NCBI RefSeq assembly: GCF_900156525.1
Contig: NZ_FTPS01000001.1
Location: forward strand, 2,170,001-2,234,000
From: Pontibaca methylaminivorans
Lineage (GTDB): Bacteria; Pseudomonadota; Alphaproteobacteria; Rhodobacterales; Rhodobacteraceae
Reading direction: 5' to 3'
Length of the DNA stretch: 64,000 nucleotides
Shown here piece by piece: positions 46,937 through 54,752 of the stretch (the first letter of the stretch is position 1; every line of letters starts with the position of its first letter). The notes beneath the pieces were generated by a model. The model made no database searches and was not told the DNA's origin. It saw nothing but the letters and a program-made list of their open reading frames with translations. The position numbers and the translations under genes are program-made.

Positions 46937-47524
46937 ATGACGTGCAGGCGTGCAGGACGCAAGCGGAGGATCGACAGCGAAGAGCTGATGGCTGCCATCG
47001 AAAGGGTCGCCCGCCGTACCGGTATGGATGGGCTCAGCATTGATGCCGTCGCGCGCGAGGCCGGCATCAGCAAGTCCAGCGTCCTTTATGATTGTGGCAA
47101 CAAATCTGCCCTGCTGGCCGAGTTCATACGATACCGGCTCGAAACCTACAGCCGGAATTGCGATGAGGCGCGGACCCGTTATCAGGGCCAATCGAACCCG
47201 TCATTCCGGGCGATGATCGAAAATCACCGTACCGCTCCGACGGATGAGGAAATGTCGGTCGCCATGTTGATCTGCGCAGGCGCTGGAAAAGATGCCAATT
47301 GCCGGGAGATCATGCGCGAAAAGATCACCGAGGACACACAGCGCGTCATCGACGAATCTGCGGATAAAAACAGGATTTTACAGGCTTTTCTTGCGTTGCA
47401 CGGATTGGCCTTTCTTGAGTATTTCGGCTTTTGCCATTTCGATGAAGGCATCCGGAACCAGTTGCTTGATGATCTGATGTCCATCGCGGAAAACGATCAT
47501 GGCGACCGGCCGGCTGGAGCCTGA
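46937..47524 (+). CDS. TetR family regulator of the adjacent efflux pump
   Basis: This 195-residue TetR-type repressor has an N-terminal HTH (AAIERVARRTGMDGLSIDAVAREAGISKSSVLYDCGNKSALL) and a helical ligand domain. GAGGA lies 6-10 bases before ATG 46937. It lies 30 bp upstream of acrA on the same strand, so it is probably the first gene of the operon and autoregulated. An AcrR-like role is inferred from position. Confidence 0.87.
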   Translation: MTCRRAGRKRRIDSEELMAAIERVARRTGMDGLSIDAVAREAGISKSSVLYDCGNKSALLAEFIRYRLETYSRNCDEARTRYQGQSNPSFRAMIENHRTAPTDEEMSVAMLICAGAGKDANCREIMREKITEDTQRVIDESADKNRILQAFLALHGLAFLEYFGFCHFDEGIRNQLLDDLMSIAENDHGDRPAGA

Positions 47525-47554
47525 CCTCCCTTCACCTATCGCCAGCTTGAAAGA

Positions 47555-48745
47555 ATGAAGATGCCTTCCATGAAAAGGATCTCGGGCGCGGCAGTCCTGC
47601 TGCTGACCAGTCTGTTTTTTCCCGCCGTTCCGGCCGTCGCGCAGGATATGCCTCCTGTGGCTGTCACTGTGCAGCAGATGCGCGGCCATCCGTTGCCGGT
47701 CGTCAACGAATTGCCTGGCCGCGTGGCGGCAACGCGCACCGCCGAAGTGCGACCGCGTGTCGACGGCATCGTCGTGTCGCGGGTGTTCGAGCAGGGCCGG
47801 TTCATCGAGGAGGGGGAGGTTCTCTACCGGATCGACCCGGCGGGTTTCAAGGTGCGTGTGGCCAGCGCCCAGGCCACGCTGGCGCGCGCGAAGGCTGCAC
47901 AGTTGAACGCCGCTGACCGGTTGCGCCGGGTCGAGGCATTGCGCGAACGCGGGGTGAGCGCCGGAGTGGAGCTGGACAATGCCGTCACCGCGGTCGCGCA
48001 GGCTGATGCGGATGTTGCCATAGCCGAGGCCTCATTGCAGGAGGCGCAGCTGAATCTCGGCTACACCGCCGTTACCGCTCCGATCAGTGGCGTTGTCGGT
48101 CGTGCGCTGGTCACCGAGGGCGCGCTGGTCAATGCCCAGAGCGACGTGATGGCAACGATCCAGCAGCTTGACCCGGTCTATGTGGATTTCACGCAGTCCT
48201 CGTCCGAAGTCTTTGCGCTGCGACGCGCCCTCGCTGCAGGCCGCCTGAACATGATCTCGGACGACGCGGCGCAGGTTCAGCTTCTTTTCGACGACGGGAG
48301 CGAATATGCCCATGCCGGCAGGCTGCTGCTGTCCGAGGCCAGTGTGGACAGCACGACCGGCCAGATCACCTTGCGGGCCGAGTTCCCGAATCCCGATGGC
48401 GACCTGCTGCCCGGTCTTTACGTTCGCATCCGTATCGAACAGGCCCTGCGCGAAAATGCTTTGACCATCCCGCAGATGGCGGTGCAGCGCGACCAGTCGG
48501 GTCAGGCATATGTCTATGTCCTGAAACCGGAAGATGAAGACACGGTTGCCCGGCGCGATGTGATCCTCGGTCGGACCACCAACAATCTCTGGCTGGTCGA
48601 GGAAGGTCTGCAGGAAGGTGACCGCGTGGTGATCGCGGGTGCGCAGAAGCTCTATCCTGATGCCCAGGTCGCGCCCCAGATGGTCGAACAGGATGATGAC
48701 GGCGACGCGGATGACGACGCGGTTGCCCCAGAGACAGCAGAGTGA
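47555..48745 (+). CDS. RND efflux periplasmic adaptor (AcrA/MexA-like)
   Basis: This 396-residue membrane-fusion protein has a signal peptide (about 1-29, ending AVAQD). There is no lipobox Cys, so it is not a lipoprotein as E. coli AcrA is. Lipoyl halves flank a coiled-coil hairpin (about 100-160; ATLARAKAAQLNAADRLRRVEALRERG), and YTAVTAPISGVVGRA and the beta-barrel and proximal domains follow. The tail is acidic. Start may be at 47555 or at the ATG 15 bases downstream. It links the pump to an outer-membrane channel not encoded here. Confidence 0.93.
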   Translation: MKMPSMKRISGAAVLLLTSLFFPAVPAVAQDMPPVAVTVQQMRGHPLPVVNELPGRVAATRTAEVRPRVDGIVVSRVFEQGRFIEEGEVLYRIDPAGFKVRVASAQATLARAKAAQLNAADRLRRVEALRERGVSAGVELDNAVTAVAQADADVAIAEASLQEAQLNLGYTAVTAPISGVVGRALVTEGALVNAQSDVMATIQQLDPVYVDFTQSSSEVFALRRALAAGRLNMISDDAAQVQLLFDDGSEYAHAGRLLLSEASVDSTTGQITLRAEFPNPDGDLLPGLYVRIRIEQALRENALTIPQMAVQRDQSGQAYVYVLKPEDEDTVARRDVILGRTTNNLWLVEEGLQEGDRVVIAGAQKLYPDAQVAPQMVEQDDDGDADDDAVAPETAE

Positions 48746-48754
48746 GACAGGCAG

Positions 48755-51700
48755 ATGGCACAAGTTTTCATCCATCGGCCGGTACTGGCCTGGGTCATCT
48801 CGATCTTTATCGTGATTGCGGGCCTGATTGCGCTGCCGATCATTCCTGTGGCGCAGTATCCGCAGGTCGCGCCGCCGCAGATCTCGATCTATGCCACCTA
48901 TACCGGCGCCTCGCCGAATGAGATCTATCAGTCGGTTTCGCAGCCCATCGAAGAGGAACTGAACGGCGTCGAGGGGCTGGATTACTTCGAATCCACCTCG
49001 GCCGCGTCCGGTTTCGTGCAGATCACCGCGACTTTTGCGCCCGGCACCGACATCGCCCGCGCGCAGGTCGATGTGCAGAACGCCGTGTCGCGGGTGGAAC
49101 CGGTGCTGCCGCAATCGGTCGTGGATATGGGGATCACCGTGCAGGAGGCCGGCGCGGGGTTTCTGATGATGGTCGCGCTGGTGTCGGATGACGCCAGCAT
49201 TGATGCCACCGGACTGGGCGACTACCTGAACCGCAACGTCGCGGGCGAATTGCGTCGTCTGGAAGGTGTCGGCCGGGCGCAGGTGTTCGCTTCGGAACGC
49301 GCCATGCGCATCTGGGTCGACCCCGACAAGATGACCGGTCTGAACCTGGCCTCGTCCGATGTCGTGAATGCGGTCCGGGCGCAGAACGCGCAGGTCTCGG
49401 CCGGGCAGATCGGGGCCGACCCGAACCCCTATGGCCAGCAGTTGACCGCCACTGTATTGATCAAGGGCCAGCTGACCGATCTTGAGGAATTCGAGAACAT
49501 CGTCCTGCGCGCCAATCCCGATGGATCCACCGTGCGGCTGAAGGACGTGGCGACGCTGGAGATCGGGGCCGAGGATTACATGTTCAGTTCAAAACTGAAC
49601 AACCAGCCCGCTGCCGCGCTCGGGGTCCAGCTTTCGACCACCGGCAATGCGCTGAGCACCTCGGGCCTTGTGCGCGACAAGATGGAGGAACTGTCGCAGT
49701 TCTTTCCCGAGGGCGTCAGCTATGTGATTCCCTATGACACGACGCCCTTCGTTCAGGCATCGATCGAAAAGGTGGTGCACACCCTTCTGGAAGCGATCGC
49801 GCTGGTCTTCCTTGTGATGTTCCTGTTCCTGCAGAACATGCGCTACACCATCATTCCGATCATCGTCGTGCCGATCGCGCTGATGGGCACGGTCGGAGTG
49901 ATGCTGGCGGCGGGGTTCTCGATCAATGTCCTGACCATGTTCGCGATGGTGTTGGCCATCGGGATCCTGGTCGATGACGCCATTGTCGTGATCGAGAACG
50001 TCGAACGCATCATGGCCGAGGAAGGATTACCCCCCAAAGAGGCGACCCAGAAAGCCATGGGCCAGATCTCCGGGGCGATCATCGGCATAACGCTGGTTCT
50101 GGCAGCGGTTTTTGTTCCGATGGCGTTCTTTCCCGGTTCGTCCGGGATCATCTATCGCCAGTTCGCCCTCACCATGGTGGTGTCGATCCTGTTCTCGGCC
50201 TTCCTGGCGCTGACGCTGACCCCGGCGCTGTGTGCCAGTTTCCTGAAACCGATCAAGGGCCATCAGGAAAAGCGGGGTTTCTTCGGCTGGTTCAATCGCC
50301 GCTTCGAGGCCCTGACCGCGCGTTACAGCCGCGCCGTGGCCATTGCGGTGCGTCGTGTGGCGCTGGTCATGCTGGTCTATGTGGCGATTGTTGCCGGAAC
50401 CTTCATGGGCTTTTCCAGCCTGCCGAGCGGCTTTCTGCCCAACGAGGATCAAGGCTTCATCATCGCCGATATCCAGACCCCGCCGACCGCCAGTTCCAGG
50501 CGCACGGATGAGACCATCGCCGCAGCGACCGACATGTTCCTGCAAATCGAAGGGGTCGAGAACTCCGTCGGCATTCAGGGCTTCAGCTTTTCGGGGCAGG
50601 GGCCGAATGCCGGGCTGATGTTCATCACCTTCAAGGACTGGGCCGACCGCGACCTGACCGCGCAGGACATCGCCAATGACGCGAACGCAAAGATGTTCGG
50701 CTATCAGGATGCTCAGTTCTTTGCCCTGTCTCCGCCGCCGATCCCCGGCTTCGGCACCTCGGGCGGTTTTTCCTTCCGGCTGCAGGACCGTGGCGGACTG
50801 GGTCAGGATGCCTTGCAGGCGGCGGCGAACCAGTTGATGACCAGCGCGCAGGATGGCGGACTTGTCACCGGGCTGCGGATCGAGGGGCTGCCGCCCGCCG
50901 CACAGGTCTTTGTCACCATCGACCGCGAAAAAGCCAATGCCTTCGGTGTGGCCTTTGCCGATATCTCGACCACGCTGTCGCAATATCTGGGTTCGGCCTA
51001 TATCAACGACTTCCCCAATGCCGGCAAGATGCAGCGGGTGACGATGCAGGCGCAGGACGGATCGCGCATGCAGGCCGAAGACATCCTGAACCTGACCGTG
51101 CGCAACAGCCAGGGCGGCATGGTGCCGTTTTCGTCCTTCGCGGCTGTGGCATGGGAACAGGGGCCGTCGCTGGTCGTGGGCTACAACGGCTATCCGGCGC
51201 TGCGCATCGCCGGTCAGGCGGTCGAGGGCGTCAGCTCGGGCGATGCCATGGCCGAGATGGAGCGTCTGGCGCAGGAACTGCCCGAAGGCTTCGGTTATGA
51301 ATGGACCGGCCAGTCGCTGGAGGAGCTTCAGTCGGGCAATCAGTCCACGATGCTGTTCGCGATGAGCTTTCTGTTCATCTTCCTGCTGCTGTCGGGCCTG
51401 TACGAAAGCTGGTCGATCCCCCTGTCGGTGATGCTGGTGGTGCCTTTGGGCATCCTTGGCTGCGTGCTGGCGGTAATGCTGCGCGACATGCCCAACGACA
51501 TCTATTTCAAGGTGGGGCTCATTGCGATCATGGGGTTGTCGGCGAAGAACGCCATTCTGATCGTGGAATTCGCCAAGGATCTGCGGCAGGAGGGGGAAAG
51601 CCTGATTGACGCGGCAGTCCATGCCGCCCGGCTGCGCTTCCGCCCGATCCTGATGACGTCGCTGGCCTTCACCCTGGGCGTGGTGCCGCTGGCAATCGCT

Positions 51701-51871
51701 ACCGGGCCGTCCGCTGCGAGTCAGAACGCCATCGGAACCGGTGTGATCGGCGGTATGATCGCCGCCACCATTTTGGCCATCTTCTTCGTGCCGGTGTTCT
51801 TCGTCTTCGTGATCGGAATTTTCAGCCGCCTGAAGTCCAACACCAGATCGGCGCCTGAAACGGCGGGATGA
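48755..51871 (+). CDS. RND efflux inner-membrane transporter (AcrB/MexB-like, HAE1)
   Basis: This 1038-residue proton-driven drug/hydrophobe exporter has 12 TM helices and two large periplasmic loops. FIHRPVLAWVISIFIVIAG opens the protein. The proton relay Asp pair is in GILVDDAIVVIENVER (TM4) and the Lys in GLSAKNAILIVEFAKD (TM10). It lies 9 bp after the adaptor gene. The 3' end lies only 19 bp before a truncated trbI, with no terminator evident between them. Confidence 0.96.
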   Translation: MAQVFIHRPVLAWVISIFIVIAGLIALPIIPVAQYPQVAPPQISIYATYTGASPNEIYQSVSQPIEEELNGVEGLDYFESTSAASGFVQITATFAPGTDIARAQVDVQNAVSRVEPVLPQSVVDMGITVQEAGAGFLMMVALVSDDASIDATGLGDYLNRNVAGELRRLEGVGRAQVFASERAMRIWVDPDKMTGLNLASSDVVNAVRAQNAQVSAGQIGADPNPYGQQLTATVLIKGQLTDLEEFENIVLRANPDGSTVRLKDVATLEIGAEDYMFSSKLNNQPAAALGVQLSTTGNALSTSGLVRDKMEELSQFFPEGVSYVIPYDTTPFVQASIEKVVHTLLEAIALVFLVMFLFLQNMRYTIIPIIVVPIALMGTVGVMLAAGFSINVLTMFAMVLAIGILVDDAIVVIENVERIMAEEGLPPKEATQKAMGQISGAIIGITLVLAAVFVPMAFFPGSSGIIYRQFALTMVVSILFSAFLALTLTPALCASFLKPIKGHQEKRGFFGWFNRRFEALTARYSRAVAIAVRRVALVMLVYVAIVAGTFMGFSSLPSGFLPNEDQGFIIADIQTPPTASSRRTDETIAAATDMFLQIEGVENSVGIQGFSFSGQGPNAGLMFITFKDWADRDLTAQDIANDANAKMFGYQDAQFFALSPPPIPGFGTSGGFSFRLQDRGGLGQDALQAAANQLMTSAQDGGLVTGLRIEGLPPAAQVFVTIDREKANAFGVAFADISTTLSQYLGSAYINDFPNAGKMQRVTMQAQDGSRMQAEDILNLTVRNSQGGMVPFSSFAAVAWEQGPSLVVGYNGYPALRIAGQAVEGVSSGDAMAEMERLAQELPEGFGYEWTGQSLEELQSGNQSTMLFAMSFLFIFLLLSGLYESWSIPLSVMLVVPLGILGCVLAVMLRDMPNDIYFKVGLIAIMGLSAKNAILIVEFAKDLRQEGESLIDAAVHAARLRFRPILMTSLAFTLGVVPLAIATGPSAASQNAIGTGVIGGMIAATILAIFFVPVFFVFVIGIFSRLKSNTRSAPETAG

Positions 51872-51890
51872 GGCGGCCCGCCTCAGTAAC

Positions 51891-52625
51891 GTGTTCTTCC
51901 AGTCCGGACCGCGTTCTGGTGGGACAGCCGGAACGGCAATGCCCAGCATCGGCGGGATAGGCGGACAACAACCAGATGAGTCTGGGCAGAACCGGCATGC
52001 CGCCTTCCTCAATGGGCCGGTGGACCGGCAGACCGTCGCCCCGGATCGCGTCGCGCCGCCGGCATCGCCCTACATCCTTCAGGCCGGGGCCGTGATCCCG
52101 GCGGCGCTCATCACCGGCATCCGTTCCGACCTTCCGGGCCAGATCACCGCACAGGTGACGGAAAACGTCTATGACAGCCCGACCGGCTCGCTCCTCCTGA
52201 TCCCGCAGGGCACGCGCATCATCGGTCAATACGACGATGGCGTGACCTTCGGCCAGCGTCGCGTGTTGCTGGTGTGGAATCGCCTGATCCTGCCAGGCGG
52301 CCGTTCCATCGTTCTGGAGCGCCTGCCGGGTGCGGACGCCAGCGGCTATGCGGGCCTTGAGGATGGCGTCGATTACCATTGGTGGGATCTGATGAAGGCG
52401 GCAGGGCTTTCCACGCTGCTCGCAGTCGGCACGGAACTGGCGACGAGCGACGAGGATCGGCTGATCCGCGCCATCCGCGACGGGGCACAGGATACCGTCA
52501 ATCAGGCCGGCCAGCAGATCGTCCAACGCCAGTTGCAGGTTGCGCCGACATTGACGATCAGGCCCGGTTTTCCGGTCAGGATCATCGTCACCTGCGACCT
52601 TGTATTCGAGCCGGCAGGAGGCTGA
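51891..52625 (+). pseudogene. trbI: 5'-truncated conjugal transfer gene trbI
   Basis: The 244-codon frame matches the periplasmic C-terminal part of TrbI/VirB10: FFQSG, then FLNGPVDRQTVAPDRVAPPA, QAGAVIPAALITGIRSDLPG, the PQGTRIIGQYDDGVTFGQRR motif and the closing LTIRPGFPVRIIV. Complete TrbI has about 150 more N-terminal residues with a cytoplasmic part and TM anchor, which are missing. The break falls between the acrB stop and codon one (GTG 51891). A product without its anchor should not work in a secretion channel. Confidence 0.85.
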
Positions 52626-52627
52626 CC

Positions 52628-52864
52628 ATGACCAAGTTGAAACTCGGCCCGCTGCCCGACGACAAGCCCGTGAAAGTCACGCTAGAGCTGCCCGCAACGC
52701 TCAACCGCGATCTGATCGACTATGCCACGGTGCTGACCCGAGAAACCGGCAAGCCCGTTGCCGATCCCATCAAGCTCATCGTGCCGATGCTGGAACGGTT
52801 CATCGCCACGGATCGCGGTTTCGCCAAGGCTCGGCGCGCTATGGCAACCTTGCGAGTTGGATGA
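52628..52864 (+). CDS. DUF2274 protein of the trb cluster
   Basis: This 78-residue protein of the DUF2274 family (MTKLKLGPLPDDKPVKV, LNRDLIDYATVL, then MLERFIATDRGF) is regularly the gene after trbI in integrative conjugative elements of proteobacteria. Its function is unknown. The ATG overlaps the trbI stop region (TGACCATG), so it was the tail of the same operon. Here it is part of the conjugation scar. Confidence 0.8.
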   Translation: MTKLKLGPLPDDKPVKVTLELPATLNRDLIDYATVLTRETGKPVADPIKLIVPMLERFIATDRGFAKARRAMATLRVG

Positions 52865-52898
52865 CGGCTATACGGGCGGAGTGGCCACTCGCCCAAAT

Positions 52899-52953
52899 GT
52901 AAAGTAAGCTTGACATGCACTGTCTTGCCACCTAAAAGTAAAGTATGCTTTAC
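52899..52953. promoter_or_regulatory. Promoter with paired operators of the membrane protein-Xre operon
   Basis: Two copies of a 16-bp inverted repeat lie 39 bp apart: GTAAAGTAAGCTTGAC (52899-52914, one arm mismatch) and GTAAAGTATGCTTTAC (52938-52953, perfect 6-bp arms). A promoter TTGACA (52910-52915), 17 bp, TAAAAG (52933-52938) is framed by them, the first site covering the -35 and the second the -10 and start. This is the usual arrangement for autorepression by the small Xre protein encoded downstream. Confidence 0.7.
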
Positions 52954-52970
52954 ACTATGCGGAGACAAAA

Positions 52971-53339
52971 ATGCGCGGACTGCTTCTTCTCTTGGTCGGA
53001 TTTGCCACCTACGCTGCGATGCTGATCGTTTCTCAGCGGGTTCTCGCGGGCGGTATCGAGAGCCAATCGGCCAGCACTCTGATTGCACTTAGCCCGATGT
53101 TGCCAGCCGCGTTCATTTGCGGAGTGGTTATACGCAGCATCCGGCATCTGGACGAAATGCAACGCAAGCTCCAGTTCGAGGCTCTTGCGCTGTCATTTGC
53201 AGGAACTGCTTTGATTACGTTCGGTTACGGCTTTCTTGAAGGTGCAGGATTTCCGAAGCTCTCAATGTTTGCTGTGTGGCCTTTGATGGCAGCGATCTGG
53301 TTCGTCGGCGTCATGATCGGACGTTTGCGCTTCAAATGA
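52971..53339 (+). CDS. Small four-helix membrane protein
   Basis: I do not recognise a named family. The 122-residue protein has four hydrophobic helices (about 3-22, 37-55, 71-91, 98-116) with a charged RSIRHLDEMQRKLQFEA loop in the middle and a short basic end. Its stop overlaps the start of the Xre gene (ATGA). Pairs of a small membrane protein with a 65-residue Xre regulator are common in bacteria. Lower GC than the core genome supports transfer. Confidence 0.75.
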   Translation: MRGLLLLLVGFATYAAMLIVSQRVLAGGIESQSASTLIALSPMLPAAFICGVVIRSIRHLDEMQRKLQFEALALSFAGTALITFGYGFLEGAGFPKLSMFAVWPLMAAIWFVGVMIGRLRFK

Positions 53340-53533
53340 ACAACCGCATTCAGGAGTTTCGCCAGCAAAGGGGGTGGTCACAAGCGGACCTCGCCACCCG
53401 TCTAAAAGTCTCGCGACAGACAGTGAATGCCCTTGAACGCGGGCGCTATGATCCAAGCCTTCCGCTCGCGTTCAGCATCGCACGGCTCTTCGGCTTGACA
53501 ATCGAAGAGGTCTTTCAGCCAGAGCAGGAGTGA
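53336..53533 (+). CDS. Small Xre family transcriptional regulator
   Basis: This 65-residue protein is essentially one Cro/CI helix-turn-helix (IQEFRQQRGWSQADLATRLKV, SRQTVNALERGRYDPSLPLA), ending with FGLTIEEVFQPEQE. It is translationally coupled to the membrane-protein gene and probably binds the paired operators upstream of the operon. Confidence 0.9.
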   Translation: MNNRIQEFRQQRGWSQADLATRLKVSRQTVNALERGRYDPSLPLAFSIARLFGLTIEEVFQPEQE

Positions 53534-53645
53534 AACCGTAGGTCGGATATGGGCTCCTTTGCGACATGACGTAAGGGGTGCCGCCAGCGCGTAGGCGCAA
53601 ATGCGGCACGCTACAGGCCGCCGACTGCCCTCCATGGTTCGCCTA

Positions 53646-53672
53646 ATTCCGGGGCTTAGAGCGCCCCGGAAT
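53646..53672. other. Perfect 10-bp inverted repeat before the recombinase operon
   Basis: ATTCCGGGGC (53646-53655) and GCCCCGGAAT (53663-53672) form a perfect hairpin with a 7-nt loop, 23 bp upstream of ATG 53696 and directly before its AAGGAGG site. No T run follows. It may be a protein-binding site or a leader hairpin controlling the toxin-recombinase operon. Confidence 0.55.
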
Positions 53673-53695
53673 CCACCTGAACCAAGGAGGATTCC

Positions 53696-54016
53696 ATGTC
53701 CGCAGAGCGCCGCCGTGCCCGCAAAGGGCGACCGCGACAGCCCGTTCCCGAGACACTTCCCGACGATCTTTTCGACTATGCCGACGAACCCACGCCGGAC
53801 GCCCGGGAGCGCCGCAGGTCGCCGCTTCGCATCGTCGATGTGGAGTCGTTGCCCGTCGTCGACGACTGGCCCGAGAAGGTGCCGATCACCGAGGAAGAAC
53901 TGCAAATCTTCGAGCGGTATTTCGGGGATGTGCTCGACCGGCTGTTCGGGCCAATCGACGATCCTGACAATGAAGGCTTGCCTAAGTTACCATCAGATGG
54001 TAACAGTGAGTCATGA
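53696..54016 (+). CDS. Hypothetical protein of the recombinase operon
   Basis: No family is recognised. The 106-residue product has a basic N-terminus (RRRARKGRPRQP) and an acidic remainder with a helix-forming TEEELQIFERYFGDVLDRLFGP region; there is no TM or signal peptide. AAGGAGG lies 6-12 bases before the ATG, the strongest ribosome-binding site in this region. Its stop overlaps the toxin-like gene in ATGA, making it the first of four coupled genes. Confidence 0.7.
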   Translation: MSAERRRARKGRPRQPVPETLPDDLFDYADEPTPDARERRRSPLRIVDVESLPVVDDWPEKVPITEEELQIFERYFGDVLDRLFGPIDDPDNEGLPKLPSDGNSES

Positions 54017-54366
54017 GCGAGGATCGTGACCCGAGCCTCGACACGCTTCTTCACCTCGACGGTCAGGTGCTCGTTGTCGATCCCGAGGGCGGCCATTGGG
54101 TGAAATTCGTTGTCACCCGCGTTCCGGCCTCGCCGGAAAAGCCGCACGGCCTCGATTACTCGCTCACGCTTCACGGGCCTTCGGGCGAACGGCTGGTTGG
54201 TTTCGACAATGCCCATCCGGTCGGCCGAGGCAGGAGGGGCGAGCCGATGGACCATAGGCATCGTCTCCAGACCGTGAAGCCCTACGCCTACGAGGATGCG
54301 GCCACGCTGTTGGCCGACTTCTGGCAGGCGGCGGACGCGGTTTTGAAGGAGCGAGGTGACCTATGA
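54013..54366 (+). CDS. TumE/DUF6516 family toxin-like protein
   Basis: This 117-residue protein resembles DUF6516 (TumE) toxins: LDTLLHLDGQVLVVDPEGG, then WVKFVVTRVPASPEKPHGLDYSLTLHGPSGERLVGFDNAH and a DHRHRLQTVKPYAYEDAATLLADFW tail. The family is paired with HTH antitoxins and thought to act as a growth-inhibiting toxin. Here the next gene encodes an HTH protein overlapping by ATGA. The toxic activity is inferred from the family. Confidence 0.75.
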   Translation: MSEDRDPSLDTLLHLDGQVLVVDPEGGHWVKFVVTRVPASPEKPHGLDYSLTLHGPSGERLVGFDNAHPVGRGRRGEPMDHRHRLQTVKPYAYEDAATLLADFWQAADAVLKERGDL

Positions 54367-54752
54367 CCACATTGAAAGTCGGGATTGCCGACTATGAAGA
54401 AATGAAGGCCCGTACCATGCGGATCGCGCGCGGCGAGGAAAAGCCAGCGGCGGACGATCCGAAGGTGTGGTTCACGTCAACGGAATCCTTCGCGCAAATC
54501 CTGTCCAGCGGGAACCGCGAGTTGCTGCGCGTCATCGACGAGCAGTCTCCCGGCTCGCTGGAGGAACTGTCGCAGATCACCGGGCGGACCAAACCGAGCC
54601 TGTCCCGAACCCTCAAGACGATGGCGAGCTACGGCCTGATCCGCATGGACCCCGGTGAGGGTCGAAAGCTGATGCCGAAGGTGTTGCACGATCGCGTGTC
54701 GCTGGAACTGCCGCTGATCCAGCGCCCGGCCGCGAAAGGAGGCGCACTATGA
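54363..54752 (+). CDS. HTH antitoxin-like regulator
   Basis: This 129-residue protein carries a winged HTH in the middle (SLEELSQITGRTKPSLSRTLKTMASYGLIRMD), of the HVO_A0114/MarR-like type found beside TumE toxins. The N-terminus FTSTESFAQILSSGNRELLRVI precedes it. It is coupled to the toxin gene and to the recombinase by ATGA overlaps on both sides. Confidence 0.75.
   Translation: MTTLKVGIADYEEMKARTMRIARGEEKPAADDPKVWFTSTESFAQILSSGNRELLRVIDEQSPGSLEELSQITGRTKPSLSRTLKTMASYGLIRMDPGEGRKLMPKVLHDRVSLELPLIQRPAAKGGAL

Noticed and set aside
48746-52000. TolC-type outer-membrane channel gene for the efflux pump
   Set aside because: None is present next to acrB; the following frame is TrbI-like, so the channel must be encoded elsewhere.
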